Of a stretch of 20,945 bases of DNA, positions 6,696 through 12,798 are shown piece after piece; within the stretch, counting starts at the first letter, position 1, and each line of letters opens with the position of its first letter. Source of the stretch: UBA2163 sp964575575 (GTDB lineage: Bacteria > Patescibacteriota > Minisyncoccia > Phycocordibacterales > UBA2163); NCBI GenBank assembly GCA_964575575.1, contig CAZNQQ010000012.1, forward strand, positions 1-20,945, in the 5' to 3' direction. A program made the translations under genes and the position numbers. The notes below the pieces were generated by a model. It was given only the letters and a program-made list of their open reading frames with translations. It made no database searches and was not told the DNA's origin.

Positions 6696-6766
6696 GATAA
6701 CTCTTGAATTAACTCTAGAGTTAATTTGGGAGTTAATTGGGCAATTAATTGGAGAGATAATTACCC
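6695..6766. repeat. 12-bp tandem repeat array, six units
   Basis: Six imperfect 12-mers starting at 6695, 6707, 6719, 6731, 6743 and 6755, all of the form A-R-W-TAA-Y-T followed by four variable bases. Unit examples are AGTTAATTTGGG and AGTTAATTGGGC. TTAA recurs at exactly 12-bp steps (6709, 6721, 6733, 6745). Units two and three form a perfect 20-bp palindrome (6707-6726). It lies between the divergent promoters of the 61-aa gene and tRNA-Gln. Likely a multi-site protein-binding region. Confidence 0.75.
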
Positions 6767-6788
6767 AATTCTTTTAGTGCAAAAAATA

Positions 6789-6797
6789 TGCTAATAT
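6789..6797 (+). promoter_or_regulatory. extended -10 of tRNA-Gln
   Basis: TGCTAATAT ends 9 nt before the tRNA. Confidence 0.5.
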
Positions 6798-6806
6798 CAC
6801 ATATAT

Positions 6807-6877
6807 TGCTGGATCGTCTAATGGTAGGACTACGGTTTCTGGTACCGTCAATCGGGGTTCGAATCCCTGTCCAGCAG
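6807..6877 (+). tRNA. tRNA-Gln (CTG)
   Basis: Acceptor TGCTGGA/TCCAGCA (U1, as usual for tRNA-Gln), D stem GTC/GAC, anticodon stem ACGGT/ACCGT around TTCTGGT (anticodon CTG), T arm with GGTTCGAATCC, discriminator G. CCA is not encoded. Confidence 0.94.
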
Positions 6878-6878
6878 C

Positions 6879-6927
6879 AAAAAAACGAACGGCTCAACTT
6901 CCACGAAGTTGAGCCGTTCGTTTTTTT
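6879..6927 (+). terminator. terminator after tRNA-Gln
   Basis: A 22-bp stem including A/T tails (6879-6900 with 6906-6927), loop CCACG, ending in seven T. Its inner arms share ACGGCTCAA/TTGAGCCGT with the terminator at 361-396. Confidence 0.92.
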
Positions 6928-6934
6928 AGAACTT

Positions 6935-6943
6935 TGCTATAAT
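6935..6943 (+). promoter_or_regulatory. extended -10 of the 59-aa gene
   Basis: TGCTATAAT, a perfect extended -10, ends 6 nt before the ATG at 6950, which predicts a leaderless mRNA. Confidence 0.65.
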
Positions 6944-6949
6944 AAACCT

Positions 6950-7129
6950 ATGAAAAATTTTAACAAAACAGCAGGGGCGGTATTTATTTTTGCCGGTGGT
7001 TTGCATTTGGTTCGAGTTCTTATGGGTTGGGACATGGTCATAGAAGGTTTTCTAGTACCAGCTTGGGCCAGCATAATCGTCGCGATTATTGTATTCACTC
7101 TTGCTTACAAAGCTTTCCGTATTAAATAA
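6950..7129 (+). CDS. 59-aa two-span membrane protein
   Basis: A short hydrophobic protein with two predicted helices (about 7-25 and 39-55) joined by a loop around GWDMVIEGF, ending in a basic tail (KAFRIK). Family not recognised. The start at 6950 is chosen because longer in-frame starts would lie upstream in or before tRNA-Gln, and a perfect extended -10 sits just before this ATG. No SD. It stands alone between two terminators. A structural or accessory role in the membrane is all that can be inferred. Confidence 0.75.
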   Translation: MKNFNKTAGAVFIFAGGLHLVRVLMGWDMVIEGFLVPAWASIIVAIIVFTLAYKAFRIK

Positions 7130-7162
7130 AAAAAGCTCGTGGGGTGTCCGTTCCACGAGCTT
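7127..7162 (-). terminator. terminator of a minus-strand transcript
   Basis: AAGCTCGTGG (7133-7142) pairs with CCACGAGCTT (7153-7162). The T-run follows only on the minus strand (A-run at 7127-7134 on plus), so it ends a transcript coming from the right. This is the evidence for minus-strand transcription of 7163-7440. Confidence 0.8.
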
Positions 7163-7324
7163 CTACTTCGCTATATATATTTTGTATATTTGCCCGAATG
7201 TTACCTTGTATCTCGAGCGTTATTTTTTCAACCGTCAGGAGACACTCTTTTGGATTTACAAGCCGGTTTAGTAGTGAGGAGTATACATATCCCACTCCTC
7301 AAAACATTCATTTGCATGTTCAAT

Positions 7325-7417
7325 TCAGATACTTGCTTTTATGCAGGGAATTACATAAAAGTAGCCGTCTGAAAGGTCTCTCCATATACTTAGAGATGCA
7401 GGGAGAGCGTCCTGCAC
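7325..7417 (-). CDS. 30-codon ORF with in-frame extension past TGA
   Basis: AAGGAGG (7424-7430, minus) sits 6 nt before a GTG, an ideal SD position. The ORF encodes 30 residues, including SDGYFYVIPC, and ends in TGA at 7325-7327. The same frame continues open for 18 codons (containing ECFEEWDMYTPHY) to TAA at 7268-7270. The whole 49-codon frame may be one small gene broken by a nonsense codon, or a short peptide within a structured RNA (TGCAGG/CCTGCA pairs at its start). A terminator lies at 7127-7162. Product unknown. Confidence 0.35.
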   Translation of the reverse strand: MQDALPASLSIWRDLSDGYFYVIPCIKASI

Positions 7418-7436
7418 CTTAAGCCTCCTTTTCTTA

Positions 7437-7455
7437 TTCCTAATATAATCAGGAA
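7437..7455 (-). promoter_or_regulatory. -10 region with inverted repeat
   Basis: TTCCT, 9 nt, AGGAA spans TATATT (7442-7447 minus), a -10 candidate a few bases before the SD of the 30-codon ORF. It could be an operator covering the promoter. Confidence 0.35.
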
Positions 7456-7510
7456 CGGGGCGGGAGGGATAGTTAACATCACCTGTACCCCATAAGGCAG
7501 TTAATACATA

Positions 7511-7547
7511 ATGTACTTTGTTTATGATTGTACATGGTTTATATAAT
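7511..7547 (+). promoter_or_regulatory. promoter with operator-like inverted repeat
   Basis: TTGTTT (7518-7523) and TATAAT (7542-7547) have an 18-nt spacer. The inverted repeat ATGTAC (7511-7516) / GTACAT (7530-7535), 13 nt apart, covers the -35 and part of the spacer, as a repressor site would. Transcription would start about 7554, just before the palindrome at 7563. Confidence 0.5.
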
Positions 7548-7562
7548 TTGTCAAGGATTTAT

Positions 7563-7588
7563 AAACAACCCAACCGGTTGGGTTGTTT
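7563..7588. repeat. 26-bp perfect palindrome
   Basis: AAACAACCCAACC followed immediately by its reverse complement, in the presumed leader of the following operon. No T-run follows, so it is more likely an operator or RNA hairpin than a strong terminator. Confidence 0.7.
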
Positions 7589-7622
7589 AAAATGGCTATA
7601 CTAAGTCGTCTTGGGATAAAGT

Positions 7623-8066
7623 ATGATACACAAATACTGGACTAAAGAAGATTATAAAGAGCTTGAAAAAGCTGTTACTTACAAACAGCTTTTTGATATT
7701 GCGCTAAGAATTATCAAACGAATGCCAAATCCTCGCACGCAAGTATGCGGACCTATCTCAACAGGTGGTGTAGGGAATTTTGAAGGAAATATGAAACGTA
7801 TTGATAGCGTTATTAATAAATTACAAGAAGATGGTATAAATGTGTTTGATCAGACTCCGTTTGAAGTACCAATGCAAAGAATAAAAGAATTAAACCCGGT
7901 GGAAGGATATGACTATGGCTTACTAGATGATTTTTACTTACCCATATTTGAATCTGGGTTGATAAGTAAATTATATTTCCTACCTGATTGGGAATCGTCA
8001 ACTGGTTCAAAGTGGGAACATGAGCAAGGAGTACGTTTTGGTATAGAGATAGAATATATGAAATAA
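7623..8066 (+). CDS. DUF4406 / deoxyribosyltransferase-like protein
   Basis: A 147-aa soluble protein. After a helical N-terminus (1-38), the core begins with VCGPIS (41-46), then N57 and D61, a Rossmann-like step GINVFDQTPF (71-80), DFYLPIF (103-109), and YFLPDWESSTGSKWEHEQG (118-136). This order (GPI, then an LPxWExSxGSxxE motif) resembles the DUF4406 / nucleoside 2-deoxyribosyltransferase-like superfamily, whose members act on nucleosides or nucleotides. The start has no clear SD. It lies 7 nt before a MazG gene (across an N gap), so the pair probably serves nucleotide-pool control, and its promoter carries an inverted repeat. Family placement is by motif only. Confidence 0.75.
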   Translation: MIHKYWTKEDYKELEKAVTYKQLFDIALRIIKRMPNPRTQVCGPISTGGVGNFEGNMKRIDSVINKLQEDGINVFDQTPFEVPMQRIKELNPVEGYDYGLLDDFYLPIFESGLISKLYFLPDWESSTGSKWEHEQGVRFGIEIEYMK

Positions 8067-8081
8067 TATAAATATGAAAAA

Positions 8082-8181
8082 NNNNNNNNNNNNNNNNNNN
8101 NNNNNNNNNNNNNNNNNNNNNNNNNNNNNNNNNNNNNNNNNNNNNNNNNNNNNNNNNNNNNNNNNNNNNNNNNNNNNNNNN
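8082..8181. other. assembly gap, 100 N
   Basis: Exactly 100 N, a scaffolding placeholder. The 8 bases before it (ATGAAAAA, 8074-8081) are identical to the 8 bases after it (8182-8189), so the flanking contigs may simply overlap with nothing missing. Confidence 0.97.
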
Positions 8182-8490
8182 ATGAAAAAGATTCAAAAAG
8201 AAGTAGACGAGTGGGTAAATCAGCATAAAATTGGCTACTTTAAGCCACTTGAAATAATAGCTCGTCTTACTGAAGAGACAGGCGAGCTTGCTCGGGAGGT
8301 AAACCACCGTTTTGGCCCAAAAAAGAAAAAGAACACTGAAGATAAAAAAGAGATAGAAGATGAGATAGGGGATATTATATTTACACTAACATGTCTTTCA
8401 AATTCTTTAGATCTTGATATGGATAGAGGTTTTGAGTCCGTTATGGATAAATTAAATACTCGCGATAAAGACCGCTGGGAAAAGAAATAA
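8182..8490 (+). CDS. MazG-type nucleotide pyrophosphohydrolase (YpjD-like)
   Basis: Hydrolyses (d)NTPs to NMP and pyrophosphate, cleaning non-canonical nucleotides or lowering NTP levels. The 102 residues follow Bacillus YpjD closely: ARLTEETGELAREVNHRFG (27-45), with the metal-binding EExxE at 31-35, and EDEIGDI (59-65), with the second ExxD motif at 61-64, ending in NTRDKDRW. MazG proteins of this size form dimers or tetramers of helices. The ATG follows the N gap; an identical ATGAAAAA before the gap is probably the same start codon, placing it 7 nt after the preceding gene. The two then form an operon. Confidence 0.88.
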   Translation: MKKIQKEVDEWVNQHKIGYFKPLEIIARLTEETGELAREVNHRFGPKKKKNTEDKKEIEDEIGDIIFTLTCLSNSLDLDMDRGFESVMDKLNTRDKDRWEKK

Positions 8491-8505
8491 AAAAGAGTTG
8501 AATGC

Positions 8506-8534
8506 TTGACAGATATGCCCATATATGTTACCGT
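8506..8534 (+). promoter_or_regulatory. promoter of the 389-aa membrane protein
   Basis: Consensus TTGACA (8506-8511), then 17 nt to TACCGT (8529-8534), which is preceded by TG as an extended -10. The leader would be about 50 nt with an SD. Confidence 0.45.
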
Positions 8535-8591
8535 TCCAAAGGATTTATAATTTGAAAATTTAATAAAAATAGAGAGGAGGTGAGAAAAGTA

Positions 8592-9761
8592 ATGAAGATT
8601 GTAAGGTTTTTAGCAAAACCTTGGTTTATTAAGGTTATTTTGCTTTTATTGTTCTTCTATAATTCGGGAATAATAAGCTATCTAAAAGATTTTGAAGCAC
8701 CTGTTTCTAAGTGTAAAAAATTGTCTTTGCGAGAAGAAAGTAAGTTAAATAACTTTGCAAAAGAGAAATTGGAAAGGGCAAAAAAATTACGCTCTGAGAA
8801 ACGGTATACAAAAGAAGTCTATTATCAGGACATAAGGGATATTCTTTTAAAATACAAAGAAAAATTAGACTTTGTATCAGGTGTAGAAATACAGCCGATA
8901 GTAGATGTGTATTATAGGAACGATTTTTCTGGCGTTAATCTTGCGTATCAGATGCAATGGAGTTTTGAAACCACTAGAGCAAGGCAGATGTACCCAGAAG
9001 TTGATGAAGCTATCTTATCATCAGCAACACCGATCGTATTTGACGGTGTTGGCGGTAAGATAATCAAATGGTTGCCTCAGCAATACAAGCTGAATTTTCC
9101 ATTAGCTTTTATACTACTCATAATATGGGCATTTGAAAGCAGAAGTAGTAAGAATGAGAGCTTAAACTCTCGCAATCCAATTGCTTTCTCACTTTTGTTA
9201 ATCTTCTATCCGATTACTTTCATCTATGTACTTGTATCGTGGATGATAATAAAACGAAGAGAATGGTTTGCTGAAGCAGAATTGCGTAGAACAAAAAAGA
9301 ACATGTTTTCATTTTTATCTAAGGATGAAATGGGACAGATACGCAGATTTGCACGCAGTGGAACATCCTTGGAGGTATGGAAAAAGCAGTTAAAAGCAAA
9401 CGGTTTAACGCTAAACCATAGCTTTACAGCAGCTCTTACTGTAACGGTAATCTTGTCAGCGACACCTAATAAATGTTCTGCTGAGAAAAATAATTTCCTT
9501 GGTAAGTTTGATGTGCAGATAATGCAACAGTTGCCAAGGATGTGTATTGATGAAGATGACTCAAGTGGTAAAGACACAAGTATTACAGTTTTTCAGGATG
9601 CGCTATATGAATTTGTTGAATATAGTTTTATACCTATAGTAAATAGGCTTAAGATTATAAAGAATTTATTCTTTAAGTGGATTCTAGAAAAAACGATCTA
9701 TCACATTCCCAAGATGGCTATTCGATTTGATAATTTGAAACTAAATTTAAAATTCGAATAG
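8592..9761 (+). CDS. 389-aa membrane protein, unknown
   Basis: No family recognised. Helices are predicted at about 10-31, 166-182, 196-220 and 276-292. Between the first two lies a charged region (42-160) with KEKLERAKKLRSEKR, probably helical. Residues 227-275 form a basic segment (LSKDEMGQIRRFARSG, then VWKKQLKANG) before the last span, and the 100-residue tail has two Cys near the membrane (C295, C318). AGGAGGTGA (8575-8583), a near-perfect anti-16S complement, lies 8 nt before the ATG at 8592. A GTG at 8580 is in frame but overlaps the SD. More AT-rich than the ftsE-pyrG block by eye. Followed by the Janus/Ocnus gene 41 nt on. Confidence 0.75.
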   Translation: MKIVRFLAKPWFIKVILLLLFFYNSGIISYLKDFEAPVSKCKKLSLREESKLNNFAKEKLERAKKLRSEKRYTKEVYYQDIRDILLKYKEKLDFVSGVEIQPIVDVYYRNDFSGVNLAYQMQWSFETTRARQMYPEVDEAILSSATPIVFDGVGGKIIKWLPQQYKLNFPLAFILLIIWAFESRSSKNESLNSRNPIAFSLLLIFYPITFIYVLVSWMIIKRREWFAEAELRRTKKNMFSFLSKDEMGQIRRFARSGTSLEVWKKQLKANGLTLNHSFTAALTVTVILSATPNKCSAEKNNFLGKFDVQIMQQLPRMCIDEDDSSGKDTSITVFQDALYEFVEYSFIPIVNRLKIIKNLFFKWILEKTIYHIPKMAIRFDNLKLNLKFE

Positions 9762-9786
9762 CCGGAGGTTATGTTTTTTCTCCGGC
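9761..9786 (+). other. intergenic hairpin
   Basis: GCCGGAG and CTCCGGC pair across a 12-nt loop containing six T. The stem starts on the last base of the preceding stop codon and ends 6 nt before the next SD. It may stabilise or partly terminate the transcript. Confidence 0.55.
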
Positions 9787-9802
9787 ATTATAGGAGAAAA
9801 AA

Positions 9803-10141
9803 ATGGATAGAAAAATATTTGTAGACGACGAAATGAAGCACGTTATTGTTCTTGTTGATAATGATGGTAAGAAAGAGAAAAAGTTACTTACCATGCATTG
9901 CGCTTTGGGTACTAATGACTGTTATCACAGAGACTCTGTTAGAAGAGCCAGAAATGAAGGTCTGAATATCTTAGATATTCAAGGTGGAGGTAGAATAGCC
10001 GTTAATCGTTCTACAAAGCTGATAAAAGTGTATGATAGCAGTGGTTCTTACGGACCTTTCAATACAGGTGACGCAACGGAGCTTGTTACAAAAGCAATGC
10101 AAGAAGAAGGTTTCGAAGACTACAAATTAGTAGTTAGATAA
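9803..10141 (+). CDS. Janus/Ocnus family, phosphohistidine phosphatase-like
   Basis: The 112 residues line up with the animal 14-kDa phosphohistidine phosphatase PHPT1 over the active site: KHVIVLV (12-18; K12 at the PHPT1 K21 position), CYHRDSV (40-46; H42 at the catalytic H53 position), GGGRI (61-65; R64 at the R78 position), KVYDSSGSYGPF (75-86; compare HVYGYSMAYGPA). It would remove phosphate from phosphohistidine or phospholysine, but bacterial substrates are not known to me. AGGAG lies 6 nt before the ATG. It follows the 389-aa membrane protein, presumably in one operon, and a terminator follows. The family is best known from animals, so this is an unusual bacterial occurrence. Alignment is from memory. 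Confidence 0.8.
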   Translation: MDRKIFVDDEMKHVIVLVDNDGKKEKKLLTMHCALGTNDCYHRDSVRRARNEGLNILDIQGGGRIAVNRSTKLIKVYDSSGSYGPFNTGDATELVTKAMQEEGFEDYKLVVR

Positions 10142-10158
10142 CTTAAATCTATTTTTAT

Positions 10159-10217
10159 AAAGGAGATATATCGTGTTCCCGAATGGCCATCAGGCTGTTC
10201 GGGAACTTTTATTTTGA
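10159..10217 (+). terminator. terminator hairpin preceded by an SD and a 14-codon ORF
   Basis: GTTCCCGAA (10175-10183) pairs with TTCGGGAAC (10198-10206), followed by TTTTATTTT. Just upstream is AAAGGAG (10159-10165), 7 nt before a GTG that opens a 14-codon frame (GTG 10173 to TGA 10217) running through both arms. The hairpin is a good terminator; whether the tiny ORF is translated is unknown. Confidence 0.75.
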
Positions 10218-10234
10218 ATACTCGCTGATTAAGA

Positions 10235-10240
10235 TATAAT
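10235..10240 (+). promoter_or_regulatory. -10 of the CNNM gene
   Basis: TATAAT ends exactly 6 nt before the ATG at 10247, with TTTTGA 17 nt upstream. No SD. Predicts a leaderless mRNA. Confidence 0.6.
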
Positions 10241-10246
10241 AGACAA

Positions 10247-11245
10247 ATGATTGAATATTTAATAGTCGCATTACTTCTTTTGTTTTCAGCGTTATTTTCT
10301 GGTTTGACATTAGGTCTTATGAGCTTAAACGCCGCAGAACTGAAGAGAAAGATGTCTATGGGCGACAAAGATGCAGAGAAAGTATACAGTGTCCGCAGAC
10401 GAGGGAACTTATTACTCACCACACTACTGATAGGCAACGTTGCCATCAACTCAACTTTGGCTATTTTCCTTGGGTCAATCGCGACTGGAGTTATGGCAGG
10501 TTTGGTAGCTACAGGCTTGATCGTCATATTTGGAGAGATCGCTCCACAAGCAATCTTCTCTCGCTACGCACTTTCGCTTGGCGCAAAGATGGTCTGGCTT
10601 GTTAAGATATTTATTTTTATTACATATCCTTTGTCTTGGCCGATCGCTTGGGTGTTGAACAAAGCATTAGGTGAAGAACTTGCAACTATTTACTCAAAAC
10701 GAGAGCTGATGAAGATAATAGAAGAACATGAAGACACTGAACACAGTGACGTTGATGAAGACGAAGAACGAATAATCAAGGGCGCTTTAACGTTTTCTAA
10801 TATGACAGTTAAGGACGTTATGACACCGAGAACTGTAGTAGAGATGTTTGATGCTTCACAAAAGATAGACAGAAAGTTCCTAACTTCTTTTAAGAAATCA
10901 AGCCATACTCGCATTCCAGTTTATAAAGACAGTCCAGACGACATTGTAGGTATGCTATACCTCTCACAGCTTCTCGGTGAAGGTGTTGTGGGTAAGACTG
11001 TTGGCAGTATTGCCGACAAGACAGTATATTTTGTAAATGAGGACAAGAAACTAGACGATGTGTTTAATACATTTATTAGTACACGTCGGCATTTGTTTAT
11101 AGTTAGGAATGAATTCAATGTTCTTGTTGGGGTTATTGCTCTAGAGGATATTTTAGAAGAAATCATAAAGACCGAGATTATGGATGAGGCTGATAAACAT
11201 CAAGACATGAGAAAACTCGCAAGACAAAAGATGAAGAACAAATAA
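10247..11245 (+). CDS. CNNM (DUF21) and CBS-pair membrane protein
   Basis: Probable divalent-cation (Mg/Co) efflux or sensing protein of the CNNM/CorB-HlyC group. The N-terminal DUF21 membrane domain (about 1-140, spans near 3-25, 57-78, 84-105 and 115-138) contains SGLTLGLMSLN (18-28) and VIFGEIAPQAIFSRY (93-107). These motifs, by memory, look closer to eukaryotic CNNM/Mam3 proteins than to proteobacterial CorC. An acidic linker (EEHEDTEHSDVDEDEER, 159-175) leads to two CBS domains (about 190-245 and 253-310), expected to bind adenine nucleotides. The CorC/HlyC C-terminal domain is absent; the chain ends at 332 with a basic tail. It has its own promoter, separated from the upstream gene by a terminator. 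Confidence 0.9.
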   Translation: MIEYLIVALLLLFSALFSGLTLGLMSLNAAELKRKMSMGDKDAEKVYSVRRRGNLLLTTLLIGNVAINSTLAIFLGSIATGVMAGLVATGLIVIFGEIAPQAIFSRYALSLGAKMVWLVKIFIFITYPLSWPIAWVLNKALGEELATIYSKRELMKIIEEHEDTEHSDVDEDEERIIKGALTFSNMTVKDVMTPRTVVEMFDASQKIDRKFLTSFKKSSHTRIPVYKDSPDDIVGMLYLSQLLGEGVVGKTVGSIADKTVYFVNEDKKLDDVFNTFISTRRHLFIVRNEFNVLVGVIALEDILEEIIKTEIMDEADKHQDMRKLARQKMKNK

Positions 11246-11312
11246 ACTATCCACAGTATTAAATAATAAGCGGTCAGTGTTCTTTTTGGTCTGATATAAT
11301 ATAAACAATACT

Positions 11313-11876
11313 ATGGCAGATAAAACAAAACCAAAAACAAAAGCAAAGGCAAAACCGAAACCAAAAAAAGACGATATAAAAAATCAGGACAACGTTGAAA
11401 ATGTTTCTGAGGATATTAGTAATACAAAGACAGACAAAGATATAGATACAAAAGTAGAAAAAAAGAATGGAAAGGATAAAAAGGGTGTGAAGAAGGAAAC
11501 AAAAAGAATAATAACACTTGTTATATTTATAATAATACTTGCCGGTATAATATTTGGAATTTTTGTATTAGTTCGTGGACTTTCTTCTCCTTCTCCAGAG
11601 AATCCTCAAGAAGACCAACTTGCTATACAAAAAGAGATTGAAGATGTTATTGAAAAAATAGGTAACCACCTAATATTACCTGAGGGAGAAACTCCAACGA
11701 TGGCAACTGTCGTGGATGCTGCGACGCTTATTGAAGAACAGCCTTTTTATAGAAATACAATTGATGGAGACAAAGTCTTAATATATACACAGAACCAACA
11801 GGCTATAATATACAGTCCATCGCGAGACATCATCGTCAATGTTGGACCAGTAGTAATAAATGACCAAGATCAGTAA
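11313..11876 (+). CDS. 187-aa membrane-anchored protein
   Basis: A lysine-rich cytoplasmic N-terminus (1-65, many KPK and DK repeats), one membrane helix (66-89, ITLVIFIIILAGIIFG), a Ser/Pro linker, and a compact C-terminal domain (about 105-187) presumably outside the cell. That domain has LPEGETPTMATVVDA (122-136), QPFYRN (143-148) and GDKVLIYTQNQQAIIYSPS (152-170). I have an impression of similar domains in other Parcubacteria, but no function is known to me. Two -10-like hexamers (11295-11300 and 11300-11305) lie just before the ATG; no SD. A cell-surface role is inferred from topology only. Confidence 0.75.
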   Translation: MADKTKPKTKAKAKPKPKKDDIKNQDNVENVSEDISNTKTDKDIDTKVEKKNGKDKKGVKKETKRIITLVIFIIILAGIIFGIFVLVRGLSSPSPENPQEDQLAIQKEIEDVIEKIGNHLILPEGETPTMATVVDAATLIEEQPFYRNTIDGDKVLIYTQNQQAIIYSPSRDIIVNVGPVVINDQDQ

Positions 11877-11926
11877 TTTCTGCTAAAATACTTACTTTTT
11901 TGCTGTAAATACGCTATTGTGTAGTA

Positions 11927-12796
11927 ATGGAGCAAACAACAAAAATCGGCATATATCATAAAAACTGTACGGATGGCACCACAGCCGCGGCTGTTTTGTT
12001 GCGCAAATTCCCAGATATTAAGCTTTTTCCGCTTGTTCACTCACACACTGAAGATGATATAGCTCACATACACAAAAACACAGGAGAAGGTAGCGAGGTG
12101 TATTTTGTGGATTTTGCCACAGGTGTGGAAGAGTTTTTAGATAAAGGACACAAGGTAACTATTATAGATCATCACATTAGTGTTAAAGAAAAAATAGAAA
12201 AACTAGCAGAAGAGAATAAAGAACTAAATTATGTTTTTAATGACGAAAAGTCAGGTGCATCTTTGGTGTGGTGGTATTTCTTTAAAGATGAAAAAGAACC
12301 CGAGATTATAAAATATGTAGAAGACTCTGATCTGTGGACTGGGAAGTATGGTGATGATACAAAATACGTAACAAGCTTTCTCTCTACAAATGCAGATACT
12401 CCAGAGAAGATGCTTCAATATATAGTCAGCAATGATGTAGAGGAAATAAAAAAGAAAGGTAAAATCATTGCTGACTATAACGATGTTCAGATAGAGAGGA
12501 CAATAGAAGGTATTCAAAAAATTCAGTTACAAGTCGGGGGATATGAAATACCCGCATATAACATAACATCAAGTGAGTATGTTTCTGCTGCTGGAAACAA
12601 ACTTGCAACATTAAATGATCAAGCTGCTGTTATGTTTTCTATAAATGGTGGCAATGTAAACTTTAGTTTTAGAAGTATCGACAGCAACAACCCTTCGGCA
12701 CTTGATTTAGCAAAAGTTTTAGGTGGTGGAGGTCATAGAAATTCTTCTGGTGCGACAATACTACTTGAAGATTTCCTTAAGATGATAATTCTATAA
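11927..12796 (+). CDS. DHH/DHHA1 family phosphoesterase
   Basis: A 289-aa two-domain phosphoesterase. The DHH domain has YHKNCTDGTTAAAV (10-23, motif I), D62 in YFVDF (motif II), the name-giving DHH at 81-83 (VTIIDHH) and YVEDSDLW (130-137, motif IV). The C-terminal DHHA1 domain ends with the substrate-binding GGGGHRNSSGA (266-276). Family members hydrolyse short oligonucleotides, pAp or cyclic dinucleotide products with manganese; the exact substrate here cannot be read. TATTGT (11915-11920) ends 6 nt before the ATG with no SD. obg follows after 2 nt. Confidence 0.88.
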   Translation: MEQTTKIGIYHKNCTDGTTAAAVLLRKFPDIKLFPLVHSHTEDDIAHIHKNTGEGSEVYFVDFATGVEEFLDKGHKVTIIDHHISVKEKIEKLAEENKELNYVFNDEKSGASLVWWYFFKDEKEPEIIKYVEDSDLWTGKYGDDTKYVTSFLSTNADTPEKMLQYIVSNDVEEIKKKGKIIADYNDVQIERTIEGIQKIQLQVGGYEIPAYNITSSEYVSAAGNKLATLNDQAAVMFSINGGNVNFSFRSIDSNNPSALDLAKVLGGGGHRNSSGATILLEDFLKMIIL

Positions 12797-12798
12797 AT

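Noticed and set aside
6695..6766. CRISPR array
   Set aside because: Units are 12 bp, directly adjacent and without spacers; no cas genes.
6788..6949. Upstream extension of the 59-aa membrane protein through tRNA-Gln (113 codons)
   Set aside because: It would translate the tRNA and its terminator. A perfect extended -10 just before the ATG at 6950 gives a better start.
7163..7440. tmRNA or RNase P RNA on the minus strand
   Set aside because: No T-arm-like 3' end, no tag frame, and none of the RNase P core motifs were found.
7813..8307. 164-codon minus-strand frame spanning the N gap
   Set aside because: Open only because N codons are not stops; opposes two recognisable plus-strand genes.
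8580..8591. GTG start for the 389-aa membrane protein
   Set aside because: The GTG is part of the SD sequence itself; the ATG at 8592 is correctly spaced.
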